Shown here: positions 46,156 to 54,998 of the stretch, piece after piece
Layout of the letters: each line of letters begins with the position of its first letter
Position numbering within the stretch: position 1 is the first letter of the stretch
Source of the DNA: Luteibacter anthropi
Lineage (GTDB): Bacteria; Pseudomonadota; Gammaproteobacteria; Xanthomonadales; Rhodanobacteraceae
DNA: 64,000 nucleotides
Assembly: GCF_011759365.1 (NCBI RefSeq)
Contig: NZ_JAARLZ010000013.1
Span: 62,001 to 126,000 of the forward strand
Direction of reading: 5' to 3'
Notes under the pieces: model-generated
The model's input: the letters and a program-made list of their open reading frames with translations, nothing else
What the model was told of the DNA's origin: nothing
The model's database searches: none
Position numbers and translations under genes: made by a program

Positions 46156-47640
46156 TCATTTGGTTGGATTATCTTCGATCCAACGCAAACCATGACGATG
46201 CCGGAAGCTCGGGGAAAATACGTTCCATGGTCCCTTGGTCAACTCACCGATGACGTCTTTACGCTTCTGAGGTGTCCATGAGCATGGCACGATGTTCACC
46301 GAGCATGGCGTAGGAGTGGCCTCGGGATTCAGCCACAGGGCGTGAATCTGATCTGCCATCTGCTGATTATAAGCCCTGACGTAGGGCTGCTCGATGGCGG
46401 TTGCTTTTGCATAAACTATCCACAGGCCCACGACGCACAAGGCGCCAAACGTAATCAGACCTCGTGCTGTCTTGCTAGCTCCTCTGGACCATGCATGGGA
46501 TGCCATCATCAGTACTGCAACCAGCTGCAGGGTGAAAAAAAGCGCGTACCTGGGTTGCAGCAGATAGTCGAATCCAAATTCCGGTACCCGGACAAGCAAG
46601 ACTCCGGCGACTGAGCCATAGCAAATCAGCATCAGGCCTGCGGCGATGAAGGGAATTCGCTCATCCGTATGCTTTAGGAATCGCTTCCAGAACCATACAG
46701 AGATCAACAGCATCACGGCAGCGCTGAGCCATAAAGATGGCCATAGATAAGCTGGCTTGAATGCGAGGATTCGCGATGGTGACACGATGGCACCACCAAG
46801 AGGAACAACGATAACTTTCCAGCTTTCCCTCCATCCGTGGAGCAGGTTGGGCAACTTGGCGATCAAGCCGCCTCCGCCTGGATTGCCGCCAAGAAATATC
46901 AGCGTATAGAGAACTTTATAGAGTAATGCGCCGGAAAGTGAGCTGCCGATCAGTATCCAATGGCTACGCGCACCTCCGTGACGGGCATACGAGAGAAGAT
47001 AAAGCAAGGATATGGCGGCTACAGCCATAATCCCCACGGTATCCATAAGGGCGCAGCCTATGAAGACGGCGATGAGAAGCCGCAGTGGATGGCCCTTTTG
47101 TCGACATCTGTCGGCGTAAGCTATCAGTAGCACAGCGCCGAGAATATCGGCAAAAACAAGCGTAACGAGCGACCAGTCGAATACATTTCGTGCATTCAGC
47201 GTAAATACTGCGGCAAAGATGGAAACCAAGAGAAGAGCAGAGAACCATGGTTTCTGTGCTGCCTTTTGAAATGGTTCATTTGCTACGTATACGCAGAACG
47301 CAGCCAGCCCAGCAGCAAATATACATCCGATGACGCCTTCGACACCGAAGTCCATCTGGAACAGCACCATGTGCAGCCACAATACCGCTCGCTGGATCGG
47401 TTGCGAATGGTCGTAACTCAATGGACGTTTCCCGAAGAAATCATCCAGGCTCAACGTGCCGTGGTTCAGATGCGTGACAAAGCCTTCTATGAAGTTCCAG
47501 GAATCGGCAATTGCTACCGAAATACCTGCGCGATAGGCATATCGACCCACGAACCATACGAAGAACGCAGCCAGAATCCAACTGGCAGTTCCCATCAAGG
47601 AAAAGCGTAAACCAGGGGTAGGAGATAATGCTCTACTCAT
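46156..47640 (-). CDS. polytopic membrane protein, GT-C/GtrC-like branch-sugar transferase candidate
   Basis: The 494-residue protein has about ten to eleven membrane helices and a soluble C-terminal tail of about 70 residues. The first long loop (ADSWNFIEGFVTHLNHGTLS) holds an Asp placed as in GT-C glycosyltransferases that use polyprenyl-phosphate sugars. It is the last gene of an operon with a GtrB/ArnC-like transferase and a small flippase, the same kit as phage gtrABC serotype-conversion modules. By position this would be the variable third protein. Function is inferred from context; it overlaps wecE by 4 nt. Confidence 0.6.
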   Translation of the reverse strand: MSRALSPTPGLRFSLMGTASWILAAFFVWFVGRYAYRAGISVAIADSWNFIEGFVTHLNHGTLSLDDFFGKRPLSYDHSQPIQRAVLWLHMVLFQMDFGVEGVIGCIFAAGLAAFCVYVANEPFQKAAQKPWFSALLLVSIFAAVFTLNARNVFDWSLVTLVFADILGAVLLIAYADRCRQKGHPLRLLIAVFIGCALMDTVGIMAVAAISLLYLLSYARHGGARSHWILIGSSLSGALLYKVLYTLIFLGGNPGGGGLIAKLPNLLHGWRESWKVIVVPLGGAIVSPSRILAFKPAYLWPSLWLSAAVMLLISVWFWKRFLKHTDERIPFIAAGLMLICYGSVAGVLLVRVPEFGFDYLLQPRYALFFTLQLVAVLMMASHAWSRGASKTARGLITFGALCVVGLWIVYAKATAIEQPYVRAYNQQMADQIHALWLNPEATPTPCSVNIVPCSWTPQKRKDVIGELTKGPWNVFSPSFRHRHGLRWIEDNPTK

Positions 47641-48788
47641 TGCGTCGCCTGTGCTGCAGATAGGAGGGATCCTATTGCACTGGTAATGCGTGGCATGTGT
47701 GGCTCGATGCCCAGCCAGAATGGAAGGCGCACGAGCGTATCACTGACGCGGAGCGTGACGGGGAGCTCGCCATGTGGCCGCCCGTATCGAAGACCAGCCG
47801 GTGCCGTATGAAGTGAGAGATAATGGAACACCGCCTGGATATTCTGCTCACGAAGCTTGGCAATGAGCTCGGTGCGGGCCTCAAGGTCTTCCATGAGCAT
47901 ATAGTACATATGTGCATTGTGACGGCATGAGTCAGGGATGGACGGCCGCCGTACCGGAAGCCCTGACGTTCGGGCCCACATATCGTACTGCTCCCAGATA
48001 GCTAGCCTGGCTTCGGTGATTTGCTTGCCGGCATCGAGCTGAGCCATCAGGAAGGCCGCTGTGATTTCACCCGGGAGGAACGAGGACCCGACATCGACCC
48101 AGGTGTACTTGTCGACCTGCCCTCGGAAGAATCGGCTGCGATTGGTTCCTTTCTCGCGAATGATCTCGGCTCTTTCAATAAAGCGTTCATCGTTGATGAG
48201 GAGTGCGCCGCCTTCACCGGAAATGATGTTCTTCGTTTCGTGGAAGCTGAGCGCAGCAAGATGGCCGATGCTACCTAAAGGGCGTTCTTTGTACGTGGAG
48301 TAAATTCCCTGCGCGGCATCTTCAATGACGAAAAGTCCATGGCGAGCAGCGATCGCCATGATTTCATCCATCTCGCATCCAACGCCTGCATAATGAACTA
48401 CGCAGATCGCCTTCGTCCGGCTGGTGATCGCCGACTCGATGAGGCGTTCATCGATATTCAGCGTGTCTTCTCGAATATCCACGAAAACAGGCACTGCACC
48501 GCGCAGTACAAAGGCATTGGCCGTGGAAACGAACGTAAACGAGGGCATGATCACTTCATCGCCCGGTTGTAGGTCGAGAAGGATGGCGGCCATCTCGAGG
48601 GCGGCGGTGCACGAATGGGTCAGTAGCACCTTGTTGCTGCCCGTGATTTTTTCTAGTTGTGCATGACAGCTTCGCGTGAACGGGCCGTCACCGGAAAGAT
48701 GTCCATTGGCATGGGCCTTGGCAATGTTATCGAGCTCCTTTCCAGTCATGAAGGGCTTGTTGAATGGAATGTTTTCCATGGTGTTCAT
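47637..48788 (-). CDS. wecE: dTDP-4-amino-4,6-dideoxygalactose transaminase (WecE/RffA)
   Basis: It aminates dTDP-4-keto-6-deoxyglucose to dTDP-Fuc4N using PLP. The 383-residue protein matches WecE throughout: IPFNKPFMTGKELDNI, HLSGDGPFTRSCHAQLE, VLLTHSCTAALEMAAILLD, YTWVDVGSSFLPGEITAAFL. D157 lies in VIEDAAQG and the PLP lysine K186 in SFHETKN. The start is in an ATGA overlap with the flippase gene; an ATG three codons later is possible. The substrate would come from RmlA and RmlB. Confidence 0.93.
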   Translation of the reverse strand: MNTMENIPFNKPFMTGKELDNIAKAHANGHLSGDGPFTRSCHAQLEKITGSNKVLLTHSCTAALEMAAILLDLQPGDEVIMPSFTFVSTANAFVLRGAVPVFVDIREDTLNIDERLIESAITSRTKAICVVHYAGVGCEMDEIMAIAARHGLFVIEDAAQGIYSTYKERPLGSIGHLAALSFHETKNIISGEGGALLINDERFIERAEIIREKGTNRSRFFRGQVDKYTWVDVGSSFLPGEITAAFLMAQLDAGKQITEARLAIWEQYDMWARTSGLPVRRPSIPDSCRHNAHMYYMLMEDLEARTELIAKLREQNIQAVFHYLSLHTAPAGLRYGRPHGELPVTLRVSDTLVRLPFWLGIEPHMPRITSAIGSLLSAAQATQ

Positions 48789-49144
48789 ATCCTGGTAAAG
48801 AAGAGTAGACCGAAAATAATCAGCGCAAGGCCGATCAGTTTGGACGTTGTAAATGACTCGCCGAACAAAGGCACTGCGATAAGGCCCACCAGCACGAAAT
48901 TGAGTGCCATGAACGGGTAGGCTCGGCTTAGTTCCATTTTGCTGATGGCCGCCATCCAGGCAAGGGATGCGCCAAAAGCAGCAGCGAATGCACTGATCAC
49001 CCAAGGGTTCAGCAGCAATCGCAAGTAAAAGGACAGGCCGATGCTTTCTCCTGGGAGCGGGGCATGCAGGCCCACTTGCCACTTGAGCATAAGCTGACCA
49101 TATACGGTCAGAAGAATCGTGAGTGCGATGAAGATATATGCCAT
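48785..49144 (-). CDS. EamA/SMR-type small membrane protein, lipid-linked sugar flippase candidate
   Basis: The 119-residue protein has four membrane helices. LMLKWQVG near the N-terminus, and AWMAAISKMELSRAYPFMALNFVLVGLIAVPLFGE, are of the EamA/SMR type seen in ArnE/ArnF, which move undecaprenyl-phosphate-aminoarabinose across the inner membrane. It lies 3 nt after the GtrB/ArnC-like gene and overlaps wecE. A flippase for an undecaprenyl-phosphate-linked deoxy-amino sugar is the natural reading. Confidence 0.78.
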   Translation of the reverse strand: MAYIFIALTILLTVYGQLMLKWQVGLHAPLPGESIGLSFYLRLLLNPWVISAFAAAFGASLAWMAAISKMELSRAYPFMALNFVLVGLIAVPLFGESFTTSKLIGLALIIFGLLFFTRI

Positions 49145-49147
49145 GGC

Positions 49148-50125
49148 TTATGAATGACGCTCTTGTTGGGCCTGATGCACAGGGGGGGCATGGTTTTCGG
49201 TTTTTCTGGCGATAATGTAGATAGGCCGTCCCTTGGCGCTCTCGTACACCCGGCCCAGGTAAAGACCTACTACCCCCAGGGAAAAGAGAATGATCCCGCC
49301 AAGGAGCCATACGGACAAAATCAGGCTGGTATAGCCAAGTACCATGACCTCGCCGGAGAGATAGCGCACCATTACACATGCGCCGTACAGGATTGCCCCG
49401 GCGGCGAAGGTGAAACCAAGGTATGCGGAAAGGCGAAGAGGCTTATCCGAGTAGGATAGAGTGATGTCGACAGCAAGTTTGATGAGCTTCTTCAGGCTAT
49501 AGCTGCTTTTCCCTTCACTGCGTGCATCGTGCTGCACGTCGATGACGGTCTGGCGAAAACCCGCCCATTTCACCTGAATCGGAAAAGCCCTGTTAGGTTC
49601 AGGCATCTGGCGCAAGACATTGATGACCTTCTCATGGAAGATCCCGAAGTTTGCGGTTCTGGCATCATGGTGAGCATCGCTCAGGTAATTGAGCAGGCCA
49701 TAGAAAATTCTCGAGCCGGCTCGTTTAAGCGTGGAATCCTGTCGTTCCTTTCGGGCTGCAAAAACAACGTCATACCCTTTCTGAGTCTCTGCATATAGGC
49801 GAGGAATTTCTTCCGGGCGGTCCTGCAGATCACAATCCATGACCACGATCCATTCCCCGCGCGCCTGCTCCAGGCCGGCGGTGATGGCGTAGTGCTGTCC
49901 AAAGTTGCGTGAAAGGAGGAAGCCTCGAACGCGACTATCTTCGGCAGCCAGCTTTTGAATCGCTTCCCATGAGGCGTCCGGGCTGGCATCGCAGACAAGC
50001 ACGATTTCGTAATCGTCGGTGATGCTGGATACGCTGGCCACGACGCGCGCGTGCAAATCCTGCAGGCAACCTGCGCAGCAGTACACGGGTGAGACGACCG
50101 TGATTTTGGGTTGTAAGGAAGGCAT
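49148..50125 (-). CDS. GT2 glycosyltransferase, GtrB/ArnC-like (polyprenyl-phosphate sugar synthase)
   Basis: The 325-residue protein has a GT2 domain (ITVVSPVYCCAG..., VCDASPDASWE, VVMDCDLQDRPEEIPRL with the DxD-like metal site) and two C-terminal membrane helices. YTSLILSVWLLGGIILFSLGVVGLYLGRVYES is diagnostic of the GtrB/ArnC/DPMS group. Such enzymes load a sugar nucleotide onto undecaprenyl phosphate at the cytoplasmic face. The in-frame extension upstream of this ATG overlaps the wecD-like gene and shows no coding character. Donor specificity (probably dTDP-Fuc4NAc) is inferred from neighbours. Confidence 0.88.
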   Translation of the reverse strand: MPSLQPKITVVSPVYCCAGCLQDLHARVVASVSSITDDYEIVLVCDASPDASWEAIQKLAAEDSRVRGFLLSRNFGQHYAITAGLEQARGEWIVVMDCDLQDRPEEIPRLYAETQKGYDVVFAARKERQDSTLKRAGSRIFYGLLNYLSDAHHDARTANFGIFHEKVINVLRQMPEPNRAFPIQVKWAGFRQTVIDVQHDARSEGKSSYSLKKLIKLAVDITLSYSDKPLRLSAYLGFTFAAGAILYGACVMVRYLSGEVMVLGYTSLILSVWLLGGIILFSLGVVGLYLGRVYESAKGRPIYIIARKTENHAPPVHQAQQERHS

Positions 50126-50163
50126 GACTGTTCCGTTGTTGGAGCACGACTCGGGTACGAGCG

Positions 50164-50925
50164 TTACCCGTGGGTCAGCATGGCATTTACGTGCCATGTA
50201 TCGAATGCGTGGGAAAGGCGGAGACCTTCCCTGGCCCACACGCGTTGGACGGCATAGTTGCCAACTTGCGTAGACACGCTTAGTTCTTCTATGCCGGCCT
50301 GCTTGAAATGACCCTGCGCTGTTCGCACCAGGTCGGCATATATGCCCTGGCCGACGTGCGTGCTTAGTACGCCGTTGAGAATGATCTCCGCAGATATTCC
50401 AGAGGAATCCAATCCGCAGCAGATAAAACCCACGATGGATCCCTGATCGGTGGCGACCCACGTCATCAGGTTTCTATCGGGCCGCAGGTGATTGACGGCC
50501 CATTCTGCATAGCCGGCAAGAACCTTATCCGCAGGGAATACAGGATTAGCGTGATAGTGGTTCTGGTAGCTCGCAAAGACACTCTTCGTGACTTCTCTGA
50601 GTTCGGCTTCGTCTTCAGGGGTGGCGATGCGATAGCTGGATCCAGGGCGAGATAACGCATTTATCTCACGATGCTTCAGATCCTGTGAGTAATACACCAG
50701 CGTATCGGCGTGAATCAGAGAATTCCTGGGGCCGCTGTAGCCGGACATTGCACGAATATGTTCTGCAGGCACGCGGAAAATCGCCACGTCTGCCCGGACG
50801 TTGACGATCTCTTGCCACACATCGGGCAATTGCTGAGCTGATACGTGTCCACGCCAGACCTCTATGCCGAAGCGTGCGCTATCCAGAGATGAGCGATTCA
50901 ATAATGGCGGCACTTCGATGCCCAT
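50164..50925 (-). CDS. WecD-like dTDP-amino-sugar N-acetyltransferase (GNAT)
   Basis: The 253-residue protein has an N-terminal extension ([12 protein letters not shown]...) and a GNAT core. The acetyl-CoA loop region is in [19 protein letters not shown], and [19 protein letters not shown] parallels the ATQxGN...A region of E. coli WecD. WecD acetylates dTDP-Fuc4N made by WecE, and a WecE homologue is in the same operon. AAGGA lies about 8 nt before the chosen ATG. It is the first gene of the module and starts 57 nt past the etfA stop on the same strand. Confidence 0.78.
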   Translation of the reverse strand: MGIEVPPLLNRSSLDSARFGIEVWRGHVSAQQLPDVWQEIVNVRADVAIFRVPAEHIRAMSGYSGPRNSLIHADTLVYYSQDLKHREINALSRPGSSYRIATPEDEAELREVTKSVFASYQNHYHANPVFPADKVLAGYAEWAVNHLRPDRNLMTWVATDQGSIVGFICCGLDSSGISAEIILNGVLSTHVGQGIYADLVRTAQGHFKQAGIEELSVSTQVGNYAVQRVWAREGLRLSHAFDTWHVNAMLTHG

Positions 50926-50981
50926 GAGTCCATCCTTTCTTTCCCCTGGGGCAGCGATGACGCTGCCCATGTATCGCGAGA

Positions 50982-51923
50982 TCAGCCCAGGGCCGCCTCA
51001 AGTTCCGGCAACAGCTTGAACAAGTCGCCCACCAGGCCGATGTCGGCAATCTCGAAGATGGGGGCTTCGCCGTCCTTGTTGATGGCGACGATGGTGCCTG
51101 CATCCTTGATGCCGGTCAGGTGCTGGATGGCGCCGGAGATGCCCACGGCGACATACAGTTCCGGGGCGATGATCTTGCCGGTCTGGCCGACCTGGAGTTC
51201 GTTCGGCACGTAACCGGCGTCGACGGCGGCACGCGAAGCACCCACGGCGGCTCCGATCCGGTCGGCGAACTTGTAGATCACCTCGAAGTTTTCCTTCGAA
51301 CCGACACCGCGGCCGCCGGAGACGACCTTGGCGGCGCCCTGGAGGTCGGGGCGGTCGCTCTTGCCCTGCTGGAGATTGACGAAGCGGGTGTGCGACGGCA
51401 GTGACACATCGAGCGACAGCGATTCGACGGACGCGTTGCCGCTGGAAGCGGCGGCCGGCCAGGAGGCCGTGCGCACGGTGGCGACGACGATCGAGGCGGC
51501 ATCGACTTCGACGGTCACGATGGTATTGCCTGCGTAGATGGGACGCTTGAAGCTGTGCGGGCCTTCCACGGTCATGATGTCGCTCACCTGCGACACGCCC
51601 AGCAGGGCGGCCACGCGGGGAGCGAGGTCCTTGCCGAAGGTGGTGGACGGCGCGAACACGTGGGTGTAGCCCGCCGCGGCCTTCGCGACCTGGGGTGCAA
51701 ACACGGCGGCCAGCGCATGGGCGTTTTCACTGCGGGCCACGGTGAGCACGCGGCTGACACCGTCGATCTTCGCGGCTTCGGCGGCGACGGCGTCGGGTGT
51801 GTCCGAGAGCACGATGATATCGATGGCTTCCGGCTTGACGGCCGCAGCGGCGCTGACGGCACGGGCCGTGGAAGCGTTGAGCTTGCCATCGAGGTGTTCG
51901 GCGATAACGAGGATCTTGGTCAT
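50982..51923 (-). CDS. etfA: electron transfer flavoprotein alpha subunit
   Basis: This FAD-binding subunit of ETF carries electrons from acyl-CoA and other dehydrogenases to ETF:ubiquinone oxidoreductase. The 313-residue protein has [39 protein letters not shown] and [39 protein letters not shown], the signature FAD segment. It is cotranscribed with etfB (22 nt upstream). In Xanthomonas etfA is the right-hand border of the LPS locus, as here. Confidence 0.97.
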   Translation of the reverse strand: MTKILVIAEHLDGKLNASTARAVSAAAAVKPEAIDIIVLSDTPDAVAAEAAKIDGVSRVLTVARSENAHALAAVFAPQVAKAAAGYTHVFAPSTTFGKDLAPRVAALLGVSQVSDIMTVEGPHSFKRPIYAGNTIVTVEVDAASIVVATVRTASWPAAASSGNASVESLSLDVSLPSHTRFVNLQQGKSDRPDLQGAAKVVSGGRGVGSKENFEVIYKFADRIGAAVGASRAAVDAGYVPNELQVGQTGKIIAPELYVAVGISGAIQHLTGIKDAGTIVAINKDGEAPIFEIADIGLVGDLFKLLPELEAALG

Positions 51924-51945
51924 GTCGATTCTCCGGTCGGCTGCC

Positions 51946-52692
51946 TTACAGCAGGCCCTTCTGCTTGAGGGCCGCGACGAGCTCGGCGGCGTCCTTCACC
52001 ATCACGCCCTTGCTGCGCTTGGCGGGCGCGGCATAGTGGGTGGTCTTGATGTGATCGGCCGCATCGACGCCGAGGGAGCCCAGTTCGATCACGTCGATGG
52101 GCTTGGACTTGGCCTTCATGATGTCGGGCAGCTTGATGAAGCGCGGCTCGTTGAGGCGCAGGTCGGTGGTGACCACGGCAGGTAGTTCGGCTTCGATGGT
52201 TTCGAGGCCGGCGTCGACTTCGCGGGTGACCGTGGCCTTGCCGTCGGCGATCTCGAGCTTGCTGGCGAAGGTGGCCTGCGGGCGGTCCCACAAGGCAGCC
52301 AGCATCTGGCCGGTCTGGTTGGCGTCGTCGTCGATGGCCTGCTTGCCCAGGATCACAAGACCGGGCTGTTCCTTCTCGACCAGCTTCAGGAAGGTGCGGG
52401 CGGCGGTGAGCGGGGAGACACCATCGGCCGTCTGCACGTGGATGGCCCTGTTGGCACCCATGGCGAGGCCGTTGCGCAGGTGCGCGGTGAGATCGGCCGG
52501 ACCGATGCCCACGACCACCACTTCTTCGGCGAGGCCCTTTTCGCGCAGGCGCAGGGCTTCTTCCAGGGCAATATCGTCAAACGGGTTGGCGGAGAGCTTC
52601 ACGCCGTCCGTGACGACGCCGGTGCCGTCCGGCTTGACCTGGATGCGGACGTTGTAGTCCACCACGCGCTTGTAGCCGACCAGAATCTTCAT
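51946..52692 (-). CDS. etfB: electron transfer flavoprotein beta subunit
   Basis: The 248-residue AMP-binding partner of EtfA. MKILVGYKRVVDYNVRIQVKPDGTGV is the standard N-terminus; NPFDDIALEEALRLRE and ILGKQAIDDDANQTGQMLAALWDRPQATFASKLE are characteristic. The etfBA unit is separated from the ETF:QO gene by an inserted glycosyltransferase gene on the same strand. Confidence 0.96.
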   Translation of the reverse strand: MKILVGYKRVVDYNVRIQVKPDGTGVVTDGVKLSANPFDDIALEEALRLREKGLAEEVVVVGIGPADLTAHLRNGLAMGANRAIHVQTADGVSPLTAARTFLKLVEKEQPGLVILGKQAIDDDANQTGQMLAALWDRPQATFASKLEIADGKATVTREVDAGLETIEAELPAVVTTDLRLNEPRFIKLPDIMKAKSKPIDVIELGSLGVDAADHIKTTHYAAPAKRSKGVMVKDAAELVAALKQKGLL

Positions 52693-52806
52693 TCGCGTTT
52701 CCTATGCAGGGCGCCTGGGCTCGTGCCCGGGCCAATGATTGACCCTGCATTCTAGCGAATCGCCCCGTTCCTTGTCTGACGCGGCGCCGCAGGCGAAACG
52801 GGCCCT

Positions 52807-54921
52807 TCAGCCGGTCAGGGCGGCCCGCAGCGCTTCGCTGGCGGCCTGCCAGGAGAAATGGGCCGTTACGTGCTCGAGGGAGCGATCTGACAGTCCCATC
52901 CACAGTCCGGCATCCGTGGCCAGGCGCAACGTGGCGTCTGCCATGGCCTCGGGGGTATCGGCCACCAGCACGTCGATGCCATCGTTCAGGTGCATGCCTT
53001 CGACGGCGATCGGGGTGCCGATGACCGGCAGGCCGTGACTCATGGACATGTTGATCTTGCCTTTCACCCCCGCACCGAAGCGCAGCGGGGCCATCGAAGC
53101 CAGGCAGGTATCCATGAGGGGACCGAGATCGGGAACCCGCCCGTGCATGGTCAGACCGCGTTCCGACAGCGACTGGCGTATATCGGCCGGGACATCGCCT
53201 GCCACGTGGATCTGGATCGACGGATCCCTGCTGCGCAGGGCCGGGAGAATGGCGGAGGCCATCCATTCCATGGCATCCGCATTCGGCGGGTGGCCATGGC
53301 CGCCCACGAACAGCAGGTCGCGACGGCCTTCGAAGCCATGGCGGCGCCCGTGAACTTCGTGGATGTTGGAGAGCATCGCGACATGGGCCGATGGCAGCAG
53401 CCGGGACAGCAGTTCGCGTTCGTATTCGCTCACCACGAAGGTGGTATCCACCGTGGCGATCAGGTCGAGCTCCTGTTTTCGCGTCACCTCGGCCTGCCGT
53501 GCGATGGCGGCACTGCCGGCCTGCTTTGCGGCACGCTCCTCACGGAGAAAGTGCAGGTCGACCGTATCGAAGATGAGCCGGGCCTGCGGCGCGTGCCTGC
53601 GCACGAACGGTGCGTATTGCATGGCGACCGTGTGCCGGCAGAGGATCGCGGCATGCAGCTGGCTGCCGTATACCGCAAGCCACGCAGGAATACTCAAGGT
53701 CGCTGGCGCTACGGCCACTTCGATGCCGTGGCTGCCCAGCTCGCGAATGGCTTCGTCGCTTGCGTGGCCGTCATCGGGTGCGAATACGACGTGCCAGCCG
53801 TCGGTGACGAGCAGTCGCATCAGCGAAATCAGACGAAGAGAGCCTGAATCCCGGGACGCGTCGGGCATGGCGATGTCCGAAACCAGGATCATTCCACGTT
53901 GTCGGGATGCGTTGACATCGGCAAGGGCCGTTCCGGCGGCGGGCTGCCTTTCGAGTTCTTTTTTCCACTTCTCGGCGAAGGTGCGCTGGTTGATCGCCTG
54001 GAACCGTTTCATGCCGGATGCCTGCGCCCCTGCCGAACTGATGCCTTCGGCATGTATCACCACGCTGTCCGGGACGTAGCGAACCTGGAGCCCTGCATCG
54101 CGCACGGTGAATGCGAGGTCCGTGTCCTCGTAGTAACCAGGAGCGAAGCGATGGTCGAAGCCACCGACACGTCGGAACAGTTCCACTGGAATGGCGAGGG
54201 ACGCACCGGACACGTAATCGACGGTACGGGTATAACGGAAGGCGGGTGACCTGCGATTCTCGAATCGGCCGATATTCCAGGCCGAGGCATCGGCAAACAC
54301 CCATGCGCCGGCTTCCTGGAGGCGGCCGTCGGGATACACCAGCTGACTTCCGGCGATACCGGTATCCGGAAAGCGCTCGAACGCACGCAACAGTGCATCG
54401 GCCCAGCCGGAAGTGACCTGGGTATCATTGTTCAGGAAGATAAGGACGCTACCGCGTGCGGCGGCGGCACCGGCGTTACACGAGCCCACGAAACCGAGAT
54501 TCTGCTCGTTGCGCAGCAAGCGTAGTCCGGCAGCTGCCGCGAGAACGGTTGCCGTATTGTCCGGCGAGGCATCGTCGACGACGATCACTTCGAAGGGTAC
54601 GCCAGGCGGGGCATACCGGATCGAATGCAGGCAGGCCAGGGTGTATTCGATCTTGCCGTAGACCGGAATGATGATCGATACCGCCGGCGAAGCGGAGGTC
54701 GGAAGTGTCAGCGGGCCAAAGGTCGAGTCCAGCGGAAGCAACTGGAGCGAATCGTCTTCGGTAGGGCGTTTTTCGAGGCTGGATGAAATACGAACCAGCG
54801 TGCCCCGCCAGCCGCGCAGCGCGATGCTGGTGCGTACCCGCTGGAGCAGGGAACGCATGCGCCGATAGCGCCAGGAAAGGTAGTTCGACACGTAAGGCCC
54901 GCCTGGAGATGGATGGGACAT
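52807..54921 (-). CDS. two-domain glycosyltransferase (GT2-GT4), paralogue of the giant fusion C-terminus
   Basis: The 704-residue protein has an N-terminal GT2 domain (VSIIIPVYGKIEYTLACLHS, LNNDTQVTSGW, YYEDTDLAFTV) and a C-terminal GT4 domain ([37 protein letters not shown]). Blocks correspond one to one with residues about 930-1570 of the 1575-residue protein: compare QEAGAWVFADASAWNIGR with [18 protein letters not shown]. It sits between etfB and ETF:QO. It probably contributes to O-antigen or another rhamnan-type surface glycan; the sugar is unknown. Confidence 0.88.
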   Translation of the reverse strand: MSHPSPGGPYVSNYLSWRYRRMRSLLQRVRTSIALRGWRGTLVRISSSLEKRPTEDDSLQLLPLDSTFGPLTLPTSASPAVSIIIPVYGKIEYTLACLHSIRYAPPGVPFEVIVVDDASPDNTATVLAAAAGLRLLRNEQNLGFVGSCNAGAAAARGSVLIFLNNDTQVTSGWADALLRAFERFPDTGIAGSQLVYPDGRLQEAGAWVFADASAWNIGRFENRRSPAFRYTRTVDYVSGASLAIPVELFRRVGGFDHRFAPGYYEDTDLAFTVRDAGLQVRYVPDSVVIHAEGISSAGAQASGMKRFQAINQRTFAEKWKKELERQPAAGTALADVNASRQRGMILVSDIAMPDASRDSGSLRLISLMRLLVTDGWHVVFAPDDGHASDEAIRELGSHGIEVAVAPATLSIPAWLAVYGSQLHAAILCRHTVAMQYAPFVRRHAPQARLIFDTVDLHFLREERAAKQAGSAAIARQAEVTRKQELDLIATVDTTFVVSEYERELLSRLLPSAHVAMLSNIHEVHGRRHGFEGRRDLLFVGGHGHPPNADAMEWMASAILPALRSRDPSIQIHVAGDVPADIRQSLSERGLTMHGRVPDLGPLMDTCLASMAPLRFGAGVKGKINMSMSHGLPVIGTPIAVEGMHLNDGIDVLVADTPEAMADATLRLATDAGLWMGLSDRSLEHVTAHFSWQAASEALRAALTG

Positions 54922-54998
54922 TCTACCGGCAGGCGCGTGGCCGGGTATCGCGCGTCAGGCTGCGGGGCGAGCGCTACGCGACCTCGCCCCGCCAAGGA

